In this document: positions 37,975 through 45,991 of the stretch, piece after piece
How the letters are laid out: each line of letters begins with the position of its first letter
How positions within the stretch are numbered: position 1 is the first letter of the stretch
Assembly (NCBI RefSeq): GCF_009796285.1
Contig: NZ_CP047020.1
Coordinates: forward strand, 6,324,001 to 6,388,000
From: Streptomyces broussonetiae
GTDB taxonomy: Bacteria; Actinomycetota; Actinomycetes; Streptomycetales; Streptomycetaceae
Direction: 5' to 3'
DNA length: 64,000 bases
Translations under genes and position numbers: made by a program
The notes under the pieces: generated by a model
The model's database searches: none
The model's input: the letters and a program-made list of their open reading frames with translations, nothing else
What the model was told of the DNA's origin: nothing

Positions 37975-38195
37975 CGGGGTGGCTCCTCCCCGGCGGCGGT
38001 GGTCGTGGCTGTGGGGTCGGCGGCTGCCCGGGGACTGCCGGGGCCGGTCAGGGCCTGGACCATCTGCTGCACGAGCAGGCCCAGGGACGGGAGCAGGGTG
38101 GCCATGGCGGCGACCTGTCCCAGCACGGTCATCACCGTGCTCCACGTGAGGACCGTCACCAGGACGGCGACGGTCCACACCTTCTCACTCGACAT
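37971..38195 (-). CDS. Small membrane protein coupled to the regulator
   Basis: A 74-residue protein starting MSSEKVWTVAVLVTVLTWST, with a membrane helix at about 7-27 and a second weaker hydrophobic stretch at about 30-46 (AAMATLLPSLGLLVQQMV). The tail is Pro/Ala/Thr-rich. Its TGA overlaps the regulator ATG as ATGA, so the two are made together. It could tether or sense for the regulator, but this is inference. A GTG one codon upstream is an alternative start. Confidence 0.65.
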   Translation of the reverse strand: MSSEKVWTVAVLVTVLTWSTVMTVLGQVAAMATLLPSLGLLVQQMVQALTGPGSPRAAADPTATTTAAGEEPPR

Positions 38196-38683
38196 CACGC
38201 ACTTCGTTTCTGTGAGCGGGTCTCACTCCAACTGCCCCTCCGTCAGGCGGTGCTGAAGCGCCATCGGAAGGGAGAGCCAGCATGGCCCCGCCCCTGTCCA
38301 CCACGCCACGTGATCATGGAGTTACGGAACAATGACCCCAAGGGCCGGCCCGCGCTACCCGGCGCCACCCCTGGCGCGACGGGAGAATGACAGCGATTCA
38401 ACCTATTGAGGGGGAAAGGCGACTTCCGCTCACGCACCGTGTCGTACGCCGCCATCCTGGAAAGCCCCAGGCGCCACTCGACACCGCACTGGGAAACCGT
38501 GCGGCCCCCTGTGCTGAAGCAACATCCCTGGAGGGGGCCGCACGATCGAGGGGCTCGTACCGCTGCCGGTGTGATGTCCGTCAAGTGAGACGTGACGCGC
38601 GTTACTTACCGGTCACACAGCGGCTCCGGAGCGCTATGGTCCGCCGGAGAAGCAGACTTGGAGCGCGTTCGAGGGAGTCGTCA
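38196..38683. other. Divergent intergenic region with a strong hairpin
   Basis: A 488-bp region between the regulator operon (minus) and 3-hydroxybutyryl-CoA dehydrogenase (plus). It holds a 13-bp perfect inverted repeat at 38498-38544 and no convincing protein gene. TATGGT at 38635-38640 is a possible -10 for the dehydrogenase gene. A possible small RNA is discussed in the findings. Confidence 0.5.
38498..38544. terminator. Orphan terminator-like hairpin
   Basis: CGTGCGGCCCCCT (38498-38510) is perfectly complementary to AGGGGGCCGCACG (38532-38544) with a 21-nt loop. No annotated gene ends here on either strand, so it may close an unannotated small RNA. Confidence 0.7.
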
Positions 38684-39532
38684 GTGGCACGGAAGCTTGC
38701 CGTCATCGGAGCCGGTCTCATGGGGTCCGGCATCGCTCAGGTCGCGGCGCAGGCGGGCTGGGACGTCGTCCTGCGTGACGTCACCGACGAGGCGCTCAAG
38801 CGTGGCACCGACGGCATCAAGGCCTCGTACGACAAGTTCGTCGGCAAGGGCAAGCTGGAGGCGCACGACGCCGACGCCGCCCTGGCCCGCATCACCGCGA
38901 CCACCGACCTGGACGCCGCCGCCGACGCCGACGTCGTCGTCGAGGCCGTCTTCGAGAAGCTCGAGGTCAAGCACGAGATCTTCCGTGCGCTCGACAAGAT
39001 CGTGCGCCCCGGGGCGGTGCTCGCCTCCAACACCTCCGCCATCCCGATCACCAAGATCGCGGCGGCCACCGAGCACCCCGAGCGCGTCGTCGGCGTCCAC
39101 TTCTTCTCGCCGGTGCCGATGATGCAGCTGGTCGAGCTGGTGCGCGGCTACAAGACGAGCGACGAAACCCTCGCCACCGCACGGGAGTTCGCCGAGTCCG
39201 TCGGCAAGACCTGCATCGTCGTCAACCGCGACGTCGCCGGCTTCGTGACCACCCGGCTCATCTCCGCGCTCGTCGTGGAGGCCACCAAGCTCTACGAGTC
39301 CGGGGTCGCCACCGCCGAGGACATCGACCTTGCCTGCAAGCTGGGCTTCGGCCACGCCATGGGGCCGCTCGCCACCGCCGACCTCACCGGCGTCGACATC
39401 CTGCTGCACGCCACCAGCAACATCTACACCGAGTCCCAGGACGAGAAGTTCGCCCCGCCGGAGCTGATGCGCCGGATGGTGGACGCCGGTGACATCGGCC
39501 GCAAGAGCGGGCAGGGCTTCTACACGTACTGA
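38684..39532 (+). CDS. 3-hydroxybutyryl-CoA dehydrogenase
   Basis: NAD(P)-dependent oxidation/reduction of 3-hydroxybutyryl-CoA and acetoacetyl-CoA, used in fatty-acid, butyrate and ethylmalonyl-CoA metabolism. The 282-residue product from GTG 38684 (RBS GAGGGAG 38671-38677) begins with the Rossmann motif LAVIGAGLMGSGIAQVAAQAG. The catalytic region has VVGVHFFSPVPMMQLVELV, with the His of the His-Glu pair, then a C-terminal dimerisation domain with KLGFGHAMGPLATADL. It is a single-domain monofunctional enzyme. It probably works with the thiolase at 55976. Confidence 0.94.
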   Translation: MARKLAVIGAGLMGSGIAQVAAQAGWDVVLRDVTDEALKRGTDGIKASYDKFVGKGKLEAHDADAALARITATTDLDAAADADVVVEAVFEKLEVKHEIFRALDKIVRPGAVLASNTSAIPITKIAAATEHPERVVGVHFFSPVPMMQLVELVRGYKTSDETLATAREFAESVGKTCIVVNRDVAGFVTTRLISALVVEATKLYESGVATAEDIDLACKLGFGHAMGPLATADLTGVDILLHATSNIYTESQDEKFAPPELMRRMVDAGDIGRKSGQGFYTY

Positions 39533-39700
39533 AATCCCGCCCCAGGCACCCAAGCCGGACATCCACCCCGGGAACATCACTCCCCGGGGTGAATTCGGTA
39601 TCGGTTCGCTTACAAGCAGCAACCGCACCACCACTCGCACAGTCAGACCGGGCACAGCACCGACACGGAGTACGCCAACCGCACTCAACGGGGAGCGCAT

Positions 39701-40024
39701 ATGCACATCAGGGGCGACCACGCCGAGCTGGTCGTCGGGGGCCGCCTCGACGTCCGCAGCGCGGCGGACGCCCGTACGGCCCTGCACCTGGCCGTCGATC
39801 ACGGAGTCGGCGACCTGGTGCTCGACCTGTCCGAACTGGACTCCTGGGACGCCACCGGCCTCGGGGTGATCATGGGTGTCCATCGGCGGGCCGGCCGCTG
39901 CGGTCGCCGTCTGGTGCTGCGCGGTGTCCCGCCCCAGATGCAGCGCCTGCTGGTCGCCACCCGGCTGCACCGCATCCTCGCCATCGAGGGCGGCATCGGG
40001 GTGGAGTCACTGCCCCGGGTGTGA
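39701..40024 (+). CDS. STAS-domain protein, anti-sigma factor antagonist type
   Basis: A 107-residue single STAS domain (SpoIIAA/BldG-like). Such proteins switch partners with anti-sigma kinases depending on phosphorylation. The usual phospho-Ser in D-S/x-S-G-L-G is Thr52 here (WDATGLGVIMG), so it may be phosphorylated on threonine or be a variant. ATG 39701 follows GGGGAG. No anti-sigma factor kinase gene is adjacent. Downstream lies a large P-loop membrane protein. Confidence 0.85.
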   Translation: MHIRGDHAELVVGGRLDVRSAADARTALHLAVDHGVGDLVLDLSELDSWDATGLGVIMGVHRRAGRCGRRLVLRGVPPQMQRLLVATRLHRILAIEGGIGVESLPRV

Positions 40025-40279
40025 CCCGCGGGACGGGACGGGCCGGGGCACAGTCGCCGAACCGCACGTCGGGGGCAATCCTCATGAGACTGTGACGTCA
40101 CGGGCCGTACGGCACCCCGCCCTGTCGGAGATACTGAGCGAAGGTTTAGGGTTCGGTCGCCCGCCGCCTCGCAACCCTCGACCGAGCGGGCCCGGACCAG
40201 AAGCGACAGCGCGGTGTGCGACAAGGCCGGGAGGGGCCGGAATCCGGGCACACGACGCTTTTGGGGGGGCTTGAATCCC

Positions 40280-42880
40280 ATGGAATCCAGGGAACCCACG
40301 GACCCGATCGACCCGGGACCCGAGGAGTACGGTCAGGCGCACAGCCGCCGCCCGCCCCGGGAATCCCTCACCTCCGACTTCGGCCAGAGCACGCCCGCGC
40401 TCGCCCGTACGGCGCAGGTCGTCTCCGGCGATCTGCTGCTGACCGTCAACCCCGTCGACGGCAGCGAGATAGAGCCCTGTCCGCCGGCCCAGCGCCCCGG
40501 CAGGCCCCGCAAGCGAACCGCCGCCGAGCGCGCCGAGGTCGAGCGGGCCGCCCGGCCGCCCGTGCCGGCCGGCCCCGCCCAGCCCGCGCCGTCCCTGCTG
40601 GAGCGGCAGGACGAACGCGAACGCCTGGTCCGGCTGTTGGCCCGCGGACGCTCCGTCCGGCTCACCGGCCCCGGCGGCTGCGGCCGTACCGCCCTGCTCG
40701 ACCTGGTCGCCGAGGACTGCCTGGACCTCGCCCCCGACGGCGTGATCCGGCTCTCCGGCTTCCACCGCACCGCCGGCGAACTGCTCCACGACCTCTGCCA
40801 CGCCGTCTACGACGCCCCGGGCCACCGCCCGGAACGCGACGATCTGCACGCCCTCGTCGCCGAGATCGGAGCCGTCGTCGTCCTGGACGACATCGAGTTC
40901 GGCGGCACCGCCCTGGACGAACTGCTCGACATCGCCCGGGAGTGCGCGTTCCTGATCGGCGCCACCCCCGAGGTGCCCGCGCCCTCCGCCGAGTCCCAGG
41001 TCGAGGAGGTCTTCCTCGCCGGCCTCGACCGCGCCGGCGGCGTGGAGATCCTGGAGCGGACCGTCGGCCGCGTCCTCACCGAGGAGGAGGCCAACTGGGC
41101 CGGCGATCTCTGGTTCGAGTCCGAGGGGCTGCCGCTCAGGTTCGTCCAGGCCGGCGCCCTGCTCCGGCAGCGCGACGAACTGCGGGCCGGCGCCGGAGCG
41201 GTGGACGAGTACGGCGTCTTCGAGGACGTACGCCACGAGGCGGCCCCGGACGCGCCGGAGGCGGAGGCCGTCCCGCTGCCCTCGCTCGGCGAGGCCGCCG
41301 CGCCCGCCCCGCTGCTCGCCTCCCGGCTCAGCGCCTCCGCCCGAGCCACCCTGCGCTTCGCGGTCGCGCTCGGCGGCGAGGTGCCGCACCAGGCACATCT
41401 GCCGGCGCTGGTCGGGGACACCCACGCCGACGCCGCCCTCGGCGAGCTGATCGCCTGCGGACTGGTCTCCCCGGTCGGCTCCCGCTACCGCCTCGCGGCC
41501 GGGGTGCCGGCCCAGCTGGAGGCCGCCGGGTACGCCGACGACGCCGGGGACCGTGCGCTCACCGCAGCCGGGCACTACACCTGGTGGTCCGGCCATCCCT
41601 CGGTCACCCCGGAGCGGGTGGGCGCGGAGGCCGACGCGCTCCTGGCAGCGCTCGGCGCCGTCCTCCCGCACACCGCGCCGGCGGCCGAGGGCGAGGAGAG
41701 CTGTGCGGTACGGCTCGCCCGGACGGCCGCGCCCGCCTTCGCCGCCGGACTGCACTGGGGCGCCTGGGAACGCGCGCTGCGGGCCGGTACGGAAGCCTCC
41801 CGGCTGGCCGGCGAGGTACGTGAACAGGCCTATTTTCACCATGAGTTGGGAGTCCTCGCACTCTGCGCCGGACAGCTCGACCGGGCGCGTGCGGAACTGG
41901 AGGCGTCCATCGGGCTGCGCGGTGCGCTCGCCGACAAGCGGGGCACCGTCGCCGGGCGCCGGGCCCTCGCGCTGGTCGCCGACCGCTCCGGCGAGCTGCC
42001 CGGGACGGCGGCTACGGCGGGGGAGGAGCGGCCGGATGCACGGCACGAGGAGTCGGCGCCGCCGCCGTACGTCCCTCTCGGCGACCCCCTGGTCACGCGT
42101 CAGTTCCCGGTGACCCCGGCCCCGACCGGGACCGACGGCGGTGGTGGGGGCCTGCGGCGGCTGGCCCGCCGCAACCTGGTGGCGGCCGGCTCCGGGGCGC
42201 TGCTCGCCGCGGTGCTCGGTACGGTCGTCACGCTCGGCATGACGTCCCACGAGAACGCCGACAAGAACCCCGCCGGCAAGGTCGACGTCAACCCGTCGAT
42301 CAGCCAGGGCACGGACGACGGCACCCTGGGCGCGGACCCGAACCAGGGCAGCGGCGGCACGACGGGTGCGGCGAGCGGCCGGCCGACGAACCGGGGCCCG
42401 GGTGGCACCCACGGCGCCACGGGCGGCCCGGCGCCGTCGTCGACGGACCCGGCCCGGCCGTCGGAGAGCATCAGCCCGTCCGGCCCCGGCCGGACGTCGT
42501 CCCCGCCGTCCAAGTCGCCCAAGCCGTCGGGTTCCGCCACCTCGCCGACGGGCGGTACGTCCGGCAGCGGCGCGGGAGGCTCCTCGAGCGGGTCCAGCGG
42601 CAGCCCGACGGGCGGCACGAGCAGCGGCTCCACCGGCGGTACGACCAGCGGCTCCAGCGGCAGCCCGACGGGCGGTGGCTCGGGCGGGACCACCGGCACA
42701 GGCTCCACGGGCGGTTCCTCGGGCGGGGCCACGAACGGCGGCACGAGCGGCACCACCGGCGGTACGAGCAGCGGGACGAGCGGCAGCACGACGAGCGGCC
42801 CCACCGGCACGACCGGCACCACGGCGAGCAGCGCGTCGGCGTCCCAGAGCGCACCGCAGCCCTCCGCAACGGTGGCCTGA
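40280..42880 (+). CDS. Large P-loop membrane protein with degenerate Walker A and Ser/Gly/Thr-rich tail
   Basis: An 866-residue protein with an AAA/NB-ARC-like module: Walker A-like GPGGCGRT at 130-137, with Arg136 in place of the essential Lys, and Walker B-like AVVVLDDIEF. A winged-helix/helical region follows. A membrane helix (about 632-654, LVAAGSGALLAAVLGTVVTL) then leads to a roughly 210-residue extracytoplasmic tail of Gly-Thr-Ser repeats (such as TGGTSSGSTGG). The cytosolic half resembles signal-transduction ATPases. ATG 40280 follows a GGGGGGG run. The Arg substitution suggests weak or no ATP hydrolysis. Confidence 0.75.
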   Translation: MESREPTDPIDPGPEEYGQAHSRRPPRESLTSDFGQSTPALARTAQVVSGDLLLTVNPVDGSEIEPCPPAQRPGRPRKRTAAERAEVERAARPPVPAGPAQPAPSLLERQDERERLVRLLARGRSVRLTGPGGCGRTALLDLVAEDCLDLAPDGVIRLSGFHRTAGELLHDLCHAVYDAPGHRPERDDLHALVAEIGAVVVLDDIEFGGTALDELLDIARECAFLIGATPEVPAPSAESQVEEVFLAGLDRAGGVEILERTVGRVLTEEEANWAGDLWFESEGLPLRFVQAGALLRQRDELRAGAGAVDEYGVFEDVRHEAAPDAPEAEAVPLPSLGEAAAPAPLLASRLSASARATLRFAVALGGEVPHQAHLPALVGDTHADAALGELIACGLVSPVGSRYRLAAGVPAQLEAAGYADDAGDRALTAAGHYTWWSGHPSVTPERVGAEADALLAALGAVLPHTAPAAEGEESCAVRLARTAAPAFAAGLHWGAWERALRAGTEASRLAGEVREQAYFHHELGVLALCAGQLDRARAELEASIGLRGALADKRGTVAGRRALALVADRSGELPGTAATAGEERPDARHEESAPPPYVPLGDPLVTRQFPVTPAPTGTDGGGGGLRRLARRNLVAAGSGALLAAVLGTVVTLGMTSHENADKNPAGKVDVNPSISQGTDDGTLGADPNQGSGGTTGAASGRPTNRGPGGTHGATGGPAPSSTDPARPSESISPSGPGRTSSPPSKSPKPSGSATSPTGGTSGSGAGGSSSGSSGSPTGGTSSGSTGGTTSGSSGSPTGGGSGGTTGTGSTGGSSGGATNGGTSGTTGGTSSGTSGSTTSGPTGTTGTTASSASASQSAPQPSATVA

Positions 42881-42886
42881 CACGCG

Positions 42887-42926
42887 TCCGCCGTCCCTCT
42901 TCCCGGCAGGGGAGGGGGACGGCGGA
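42887..42926. terminator. Terminator between the P-loop gene and nucS
   Basis: TCCGCCGTCCC (42887-42897) pairs perfectly with GGGACGGCGGA (42916-42926), with extra pairing inside. It lies between convergent genes and serves both. Confidence 0.8.
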
Positions 42927-42939
42927 GGGCGGAGGGCGG

Positions 42940-43611
42940 TCAGAACAGGCGGAGCTTGTCGTCCTCGATGCCGCGCATGGCGTCGTAGTCCAGGACCTGG
43001 CAGTTGATGCCGCGGTCGGTGGCGAGGACGCGGGCCTGGGGCTTGATCTCCTGGGCGGCGAAGACGCCGCGGACCGGGGCCAGGTGGGGGTCGCGGTTCA
43101 ACAGGTCCAGGTAGCGCGTGAGTTGCTCCACGCCGTCGATCTCGCCCCGGCGCTTGATCTCCACCGCGACCGTTGCGCCGTCGGCGTCCCGGCACAGGAT
43201 GTCCACCGGGCCGATCGCCGTCATGTACTCGCGGCGGATCAGCGTGTAGCCCTCGCCGAGCGTCTCGATGCGGTCGGCGAGCAGTTCCTGGAGGTGCGCT
43301 TCCACGCCGTCCTTGATCAGACCCGGATCCACGCCGAGTTCGTGCGAGGAATCGTGGAGGATCTCCTCCATGGTGATGATCAGTTTCTCGCCCGCCTTGT
43401 TGACGACCGTCCAGACGCCCTCCTCCTCGCCGCCGCCTTCCTTCAGCGTGCAGGGCGGCGACATCCAGTTGAGGGGCTTGTAGGCCCGGTCGTCCGCGTG
43501 GATGGAGACGCTGCCGTCCGCCTTGACCAGGATCAGGCGGGGCGCCGAGGGCAGGTGGGCGGTGAGCCGGCCGGCGTAGTCGACCGAGCATCGGGCAATG
43601 ACGAGACGCAT
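42940..43611 (-). CDS. nucS: Mismatch-specific endonuclease NucS (EndoMS)
   Basis: Cuts both strands at mispaired bases; it is the core of non-canonical mismatch repair in actinobacteria, which lack MutS/MutL. The 223-residue protein has an N-terminal DNA-binding domain (1-110) and a RecB-like nuclease domain with catalytic D137, E151 and K153 in GPVDILC and VAVEIKRR. The C terminus ends DDKLRLF, a beta-clamp binding motif. ATG 43611 was chosen over an upstream frame to 43866 that has no homology. Streptomyces and mycobacterial orthologues have the same length. Confidence 0.96.
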   Translation of the reverse strand: MRLVIARCSVDYAGRLTAHLPSAPRLILVKADGSVSIHADDRAYKPLNWMSPPCTLKEGGGEEEGVWTVVNKAGEKLIITMEEILHDSSHELGVDPGLIKDGVEAHLQELLADRIETLGEGYTLIRREYMTAIGPVDILCRDADGATVAVEIKRRGEIDGVEQLTRYLDLLNRDPHLAPVRGVFAAQEIKPQARVLATDRGINCQVLDYDAMRGIEDDKLRLF

Positions 43612-43770
43612 GGTCGGCAACGCTACTCGACGCGCGCCGGTGTGCGCGATTCGCCCAACCCGCTCCCTGTGTATCGCCCCAATTGTCCCTGGAAACTCTT
43701 GTTCATCCCTGGCCGATTGTGTGCCAGAGGAGACCGTTCCATATACGCATTCTGCTGGTGTGGTCACCGA

Positions 43771-43793
43771 CCGTTGCCTACCGTAGGGAACGG
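43771..43793. promoter_or_regulatory. Near-perfect 23-bp palindrome upstream of nucS and the SCO5389-like gene
   Basis: CCGTTGCCTA-ccg-TAGGGAACGG: 9 of 10 arm positions pair, with a 3-bp spacer. It sits in the divergent region 160 bp from nucS and 95 bp from the 43888 gene. The size and symmetry are those of a dimeric repressor operator. Confidence 0.5.
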
Positions 43794-43887
43794 GAGGTTG
43801 CGACGTATGCACGGTGCGTGTTCGACATCGCGAACTCCCTGACCTGTCCGGCAACCCCTGTTCCACGGGGGTGCGAGAGGAGAACCC

Positions 43888-44280
43888 ATGTCGCTCGACG
43901 TCTCACCGGCCCTACTCGAAAAGGCCGAGCGAGGCGAGGTCGACGAAGCAGAATTCGTCGACTGCGTCCGGACCTCCCTGCCCTACGCATGGGAGATGAT
44001 CAGCTCCCTGGTGGCTCAGCTGAAGGTCGACGGCGGCTCCTTCGCCGACAACCAGACGCCCCCGCCGGACGAGCAGGCACGCGGTCAGCTGCTGCGTGCG
44101 CTCGCGAGTGACGCCATCCGCGGCGCCCTGCAGCGGCACTTCGGTGTGCGGCTGGCCTTCCAGAACTGCCACCGTGTGGCGGTGTTCCCGCTCGACCCCG
44201 CAGTGGACGAGACGTTGACCCGCTTCACGTCGGTGCGCAGTCAGTTGCTGAACCAGTCGCCGGAGCTTCGGGACTGCTGA
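43888..44280 (+). CDS. Conserved Streptomyces protein of unknown function (SCO5389-like)
   Basis: A 130-residue soluble protein starting MSLDVSPALLEKAERGEVDE, with helical segments and the phrase LPYAWEMISSLVAQLK; it has no signal or membrane segment. The family is conserved in Streptomyces next to nucS and has no known function; it is not like DNA repair proteins that I recognise. ATG 43888 follows AGGAG. The terminator region at 44316 follows. Confidence 0.8.
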   Translation: MSLDVSPALLEKAERGEVDEAEFVDCVRTSLPYAWEMISSLVAQLKVDGGSFADNQTPPPDEQARGQLLRALASDAIRGALQRHFGVRLAFQNCHRVAVFPLDPAVDETLTRFTSVRSQLLNQSPELRDC

Positions 44281-44315
44281 CGGGCAGTCCCGATCGGCAG
44301 ACATTGTGTGCCGCC

Positions 44316-44379
44316 GGCTTGCCGCTCCATCTGCGGGAGGTGCATTCAGTACTGGGGCGGCAAGCCCCCCAGGTGGCTT
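44316..44379. terminator. Terminator with two competing hairpins
   Basis: GGCTTGCCGC (44316-44325) pairs perfectly with GCGGCAAGCC (44357-44366). The same CAAGCC can instead pair with GGCTTG at 44374-44379. It lies between the convergent SCO5389-like and oxidoreductase genes. Confidence 0.65.
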
Positions 44380-44397
44380 GCGCGCGGGCCGGTCGGG

Positions 44398-45426
44398 TCA
44401 GCGCAGCTGGGGCAGCACCTCGGCGCCCAGCCGCCGGAGGTTCTCCTCGGTCGCGGCGAGATCCCCCGAGCCCTCCACCAGGAGAGCGAAGCGGGAGATG
44501 CCGGTGCGCTCCGAGGTGGCGGCGAGCCGGTCGGCGGCGAGCCTCGGGGTGCCCACCGGGTGCAGCCCGCAGAGCAGTTCGGTGTAGGCGTGCGGATCGC
44601 GCATAGTGCGCGCCCGCCCGTCCACCGTCACATGGGCCTCCAGGCCCTGCTTCAGCCAGCCCGGCATCGCCTTCAGCAGGGTCTCCGCCGCGTCCGTGCG
44701 CCGGTCCGCGAGCTGGCACACCCCGGCCGAGACATGGGCCGCGTCGGTGATCTGCTCCTCGGGCCAGCCCGCCGCCCGGGCGCAGCGCCGCCACAGCGCG
44801 ACCATCTCGGCCTTCTCCTCGTCCCCGACGTGCATGCCGAGCAGCATCGGCAGCCCGCGCTCGGCGGCCATCCGCACGCTCGCCGGGGAGGTGCAGGCGA
44901 TGACGACCTCGGGGCCGGGCGCCTCCGTCAGGGCCTCCGACGGACGGGGCACGACCGGGACCTCGCGGAAGCGGAACCGCTCGCCGTCGGCCGCCACGCG
45001 CGGCTCGCGCAGCCAGCGCAGCAGCAGATCGAGTGATTCCGGGAATCCGTGTTCGTACGCCCCGAGGCCCGTGCCGAACACCTCCAGATCCACCCAGGGG
45101 CCGCCGCGGCCCACGCCCAGCGTGAACCGGCCGCCGCTCGTCAGATGCAGCAGCGCGGCCTGCTCGCCGAGGGCCACCGGGTGCGCGGTGGGCAGTACGC
45201 TGACCGCCGTACCGACCCGGATGCGGTGGGTGCGGCCGAGCAGATACGCGGCCAGCGTGATGGCGGACGGGCACGTGCCGTACGGCACGAAGTGGTGCTC
45301 GGCCAGCCAGACCGCGTCCAGCCCCGCCTCCTCGGCGACCTCCGCCGAGCGGACCGCCCGGTGCAGGGCCTCTCCCGGGCCCTGACCCGGGAACTGGGCG
45401 CCCAGCACAAAGCTTCCTACGTACAT
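44398..45426 (-). CDS. LLM-class flavin-dependent oxidoreductase
   Basis: Luciferase-like monooxygenase fold, using reduced flavin (FMNH2 or F420H2). The 342-residue product begins MYVGSFVLGAQFPGQ and has the barrel motifs GLDAVWLAEHHFVPYG, RIRVGTAVSVLPTAHPV and GRFTLGVGRGGPW, typical of the bacterial luciferase superfamily. The substrate cannot be deduced. ATG 45426 follows AGGAA. The neighbours do not suggest a pathway. Confidence 0.9.
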   Translation of the reverse strand: MYVGSFVLGAQFPGQGPGEALHRAVRSAEVAEEAGLDAVWLAEHHFVPYGTCPSAITLAAYLLGRTHRIRVGTAVSVLPTAHPVALGEQAALLHLTSGGRFTLGVGRGGPWVDLEVFGTGLGAYEHGFPESLDLLLRWLREPRVAADGERFRFREVPVVPRPSEALTEAPGPEVVIACTSPASVRMAAERGLPMLLGMHVGDEEKAEMVALWRRCARAAGWPEEQITDAAHVSAGVCQLADRRTDAAETLLKAMPGWLKQGLEAHVTVDGRARTMRDPHAYTELLCGLHPVGTPRLAADRLAATSERTGISRFALLVEGSGDLAATEENLRRLGAEVLPQLR

Positions 45427-45648
45427 CGCATTTCCTGCTTCCTTGGCTCCGACCCGGAGCTCCCCCGCCCGGCATAACCGTCTGACACGTGCCCAGGACA
45501 CGGCCTGGCGGAGAGATTTGCGGATTGTCTGCAGAATCGCAGGTCCCGGAGGGGGACTTGTGTGGGTTGGTGCCCTACGCGTACCCCACTCGGCGGCGCG
45601 TACGCTGGATGCAGCCCCTGCTTCCTGTACAGCCCCGAGAGGTGTCCC

Positions 45649-45981
45649 GTGTCCCCGCGTCGCAACCGACCGAAGGCAGCCGGCTCGTCGGGTCGCAGCG
45701 CCGAGGACGACCCCGCCGGCCGGTACGGCGGGTGGCAGTCGACCGAGAGCTGGCAGGGCGAGGAGTGGAGCGTGCGTCATGTCGCCGGGGCGAGCGCGCA
45801 GGGCAAGACCTACCGCTGCCCGGGCTGCGACCAGCTGATCGCCTCCGGTGTCCCGCACGTCGTGGCCTGGCCCGAGTACGCGGGCGTGGACGACCGCCGG
45901 CACTGGCACAAGGCGTGCTGGAACGCGAAGGACCGCCGCACCACGCGGGTGCAGCGGCCCCGTAACGCGCCGAAGTTCTGA
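45649..45981 (+). CDS. Small zinc-ribbon-like protein
   Basis: A 110-residue protein starting at GTG 45649 (MSPRRNRPKAAGSSG), with a disordered basic N terminus. A Cys/His cluster (YRCPGCDQLI, then HWHKACW) could bind one zinc. Streptomyces homologues are often loosely labelled ATP/GTP-binding, but no P-loop is visible. GAGAGG precedes the start. It ends 10 bp before the convergent ABC permease gene. Confidence 0.75.
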   Translation: MSPRRNRPKAAGSSGRSAEDDPAGRYGGWQSTESWQGEEWSVRHVAGASAQGKTYRCPGCDQLIASGVPHVVAWPEYAGVDDRRHWHKACWNAKDRRTTRVQRPRNAPKF

Positions 45982-45991
45982 GAACCCCGCG

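Noticed and set aside
38243..38584. 113-codon minus-strand ORF in the 38.2-38.68 kb gap
   Set aside because: It runs through the 13-bp hairpin and has no coding-like third-position bias or similarity.
40092..40101. GTGACGTCAC palindrome
   Set aside because: A single short palindrome with no clear link to a promoter or regulator.
40082..43591. 1169-codon open frame on the minus strand
   Set aside because: Antisense to the P-loop membrane protein and out of frame with nucS; composition is Arg/Gly/Ala junk typical of GC-rich shadow frames.
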